This document shows, piece after piece, positions 63,112-64,000 of a DNA stretch of 64,000 bases (position 1 is the first letter of the stretch; each line of letters starts with the position of its first letter). Location of the stretch: contig DASYZB010000055.1 in the NCBI GenBank assembly GCA_035946615.1, forward strand, positions 1-64,000, written 5' to 3'. Both the position numbers and the translations under genes were made by a program. The notes under the pieces were generated by a model. It was not told where the DNA came from, made no database searches, and worked only from the letters and a program-made list of their open reading frames with translations. This stretch comes from Verrucomicrobiia bacterium. Its GTDB lineage: Bacteria > Verrucomicrobiota > Verrucomicrobiia > Limisphaerales > UBA8199.

Positions 63112-63594
63112 CTATTCGTGGACGTTGGCGGCAATGTCCCAACTCATCGGGATAGCCGTTCCGGCCGCGCCCTTTGCATCCTGTGGCGTATAGTCCACAT
63201 GCACCTTGGCAAAGTTCAATGTGACGTTTTCGGTCAGGCGGTCTTCACCGCCCGAGCCGCCGGTGGACACGGACGTGATCAACACCTCAGTAAGCTTGAT
63301 TTTGATGTATTCGACCGGTTTTTCTCCCGCCTTGCGCACGGTCAGCAGCGCCTGGTCATAATGCTTGCCGTTACAACAGGCGAGCATCAGCTTGGGACTG
63401 GCCTTATCGACGTACTTGGTGAAACTAAGGTCCTGGACATTTACCTTGCCCGCCCCGGCGCCCCCACCGACATGAGCGGAGCCGGAATTGGACATTCCCC
63501 AGGACCACGCCAGCACATCAACTTCATTCTTGTGCTTGTGGTCCACCGCCTCGCCCTCTACGTCTCCAATTTTGATGAACATGTCAACGGCCAT
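63112..63594 (-). CDS. hcp: Hcp (TssD) tube protein
   Basis: 160 aa, Hcp1 family: MAVDMFIKIGDVEGEAVDHKHK at the start, VNVQDLSFTKYVDKASPKLMLACCNGKH in the middle, then the Gly/Thr-rich LTEVLITSVSTGGSGGEDRLTENVTLNF. Hexameric rings stack into the inner tube that carries the spike. A strong ribosome-binding site (AGAGGAG) lies about 10 bp upstream, consistent with high expression. 126 bp after tssC. Confidence 0.96.
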   Translation of the reverse strand: MAVDMFIKIGDVEGEAVDHKHKNEVDVLAWSWGMSNSGSAHVGGGAGAGKVNVQDLSFTKYVDKASPKLMLACCNGKHYDQALLTVRKAGEKPVEYIKIKLTEVLITSVSTGGSGGEDRLTENVTLNFAKVHVDYTPQDAKGAAGTAIPMSWDIAANVHE

Positions 63595-63720
63595 ACTTAT
63601 TTTCTCCTCTGTTTAGGTTTTGGTTTTTTGTAAATACACTAACCTGCCCGGCGGGAACGAGTCACCCAACCCGCTCCCGTTCCAGGCAAAACTTGAATCC
63701 GACTCGGCTCCCATCATTTC

Positions 63721-64000
63721 TTATTTGCCGCCCTTCGCCGAAGGAAGTTTCGAGACCAGGCGAAGCGAGACCGTAAGGCCCTCGAGTTGATAATGAGGAC
63801 GCAGGAAGAACTTGGACGTGTAATAGCCAGGATTCCCCGGCACTTCCTCCACCTTCACTTCCGCATCCGCCAATGGCCGGCGCGCCTTATCCGATTCCGA
63901 CGCCGTGGCGCTATCGACGCAATACAGCTTGATCCAGTCATTCAACCACCGCTCCATATCCCCGCGTTCTTTAAACCCGCCGATCTTATCGCGCACCATG
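63721..64000 (-). CDS. tssC: TssC (VipB) sheath protein, 5' part off the window
   Basis: The last 93 codons of a gene entering from the right. NDWIKLYCVDSATASESDKARRPLADAEV and YTSKFFLRPHYQLEGLTVSLRLVS are the conserved C-terminal end of the large sheath subunit, next to hcp as usual. Full length is normally about 490-500 aa, and tssB is expected just beyond the window edge. TssB and TssC form the contractile sheath. Confidence 0.93.
   Translation of the reverse strand, partial: MVRDKIGGFKERGDMERWLNDWIKLYCVDSATASESDKARRPLADAEVKVEEVPGNPGYYTSKFFLRPHYQLEGLTVSLRLVSKLPSAKGGK

Overview
The window looks like a GC-rich Gram-negative chromosome of the PVC group, most likely a verrucomicrobium near Pedosphaera/Limisphaerales. 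This is an inference from gene content: delta-60-repeat and Ig-domain secreted proteins with a typical C-terminal tail, a choice-of-anchor Q protein, a clpS/DUF2017/aat set, a DUF6931-like protein and a verrucomicrobial prepilin remnant. No rRNA, tRNA or CRISPR array was recognised.

Left part (1-14.5 kb). A partial zinc-ribbon gene runs off the left edge. Next comes a giant delta-60-repeat secreted protein broken by a frameshift in a G5 run. Then follow larE, a DUF5009 membrane acyltransferase-like gene, a SurA/PpiD-like foldase, a small lipoprotein, a ppk1-CHAD-sixA polyphosphate set, and larB-larC-Trm112-like. LarB, LarC and LarE together make the nickel-pincer nucleotide cofactor; no LarA-type enzyme lies in the window.

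Secretion and housekeeping part (14.5-36 kb). A polymorphic Ig/choice-of-anchor surface protein sits beside a 316-bp segment with 13-bp terminal inverted repeats. A type II secretion/type IV pilus-like operon follows (gspE/pilB, pilM/N-like, pilO-like, secretin) with a decayed prepilin gene beside it. Then come clpS-DUF2017-aat (N-degron pathway), the tail-specific protease Prc with a LigD-phosphoesterase remnant, a family-4 glycosyltransferase, cyclophilin-small protein-NUDIX, purC, and apgM-exonuclease-nucleoside phosphorylase.

Mobile-scar region (36-39 kb). About 2.5 kb of mixed composition holds an IS21-like end without a transposase, a small membrane protein overlapping a glycine-zipper protein (a possible orphan toxin tail and immunity pair), a 10-bp-periodic G-tract array, and an IS4-family transposase fragment with an in-frame stop.

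Sugar and lipid region (39-47.5 kb). Cardiolipin synthase is followed by a co-directional cluster: heptose-1-phosphate adenylyltransferase, ROK kinase, SIS sugar isomerase, MetE-like protein, UlaG-like metallo-beta-lactamase and two Gfo/Idh/MocA oxidoreductases. Degenerate copies of a 46-bp repeat flank the oxidoreductase pair, and the 3' copy leads into three consecutive perfect hairpins.

Right part (47.5-64 kb). All genes are on the minus strand and form a type VI secretion locus: tssC (partial), hcp, tagJ, tssE, tssF, tssG, clpV, vgrG, then a VgrG-linked module. The module holds a 134-aa carrier-like domain, a LysM plus peptidoglycan-binding protein, an OmpA plus peptidoglycan-binding protein, a 758-aa candidate effector, a DUF6931-like protein and a membrane-anchored small protein. 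No TssJ/L/M/K/A or PAAR gene is visible in the window; tssB and others may lie beyond the right edge. This locus is the best candidate for a little-described system here.
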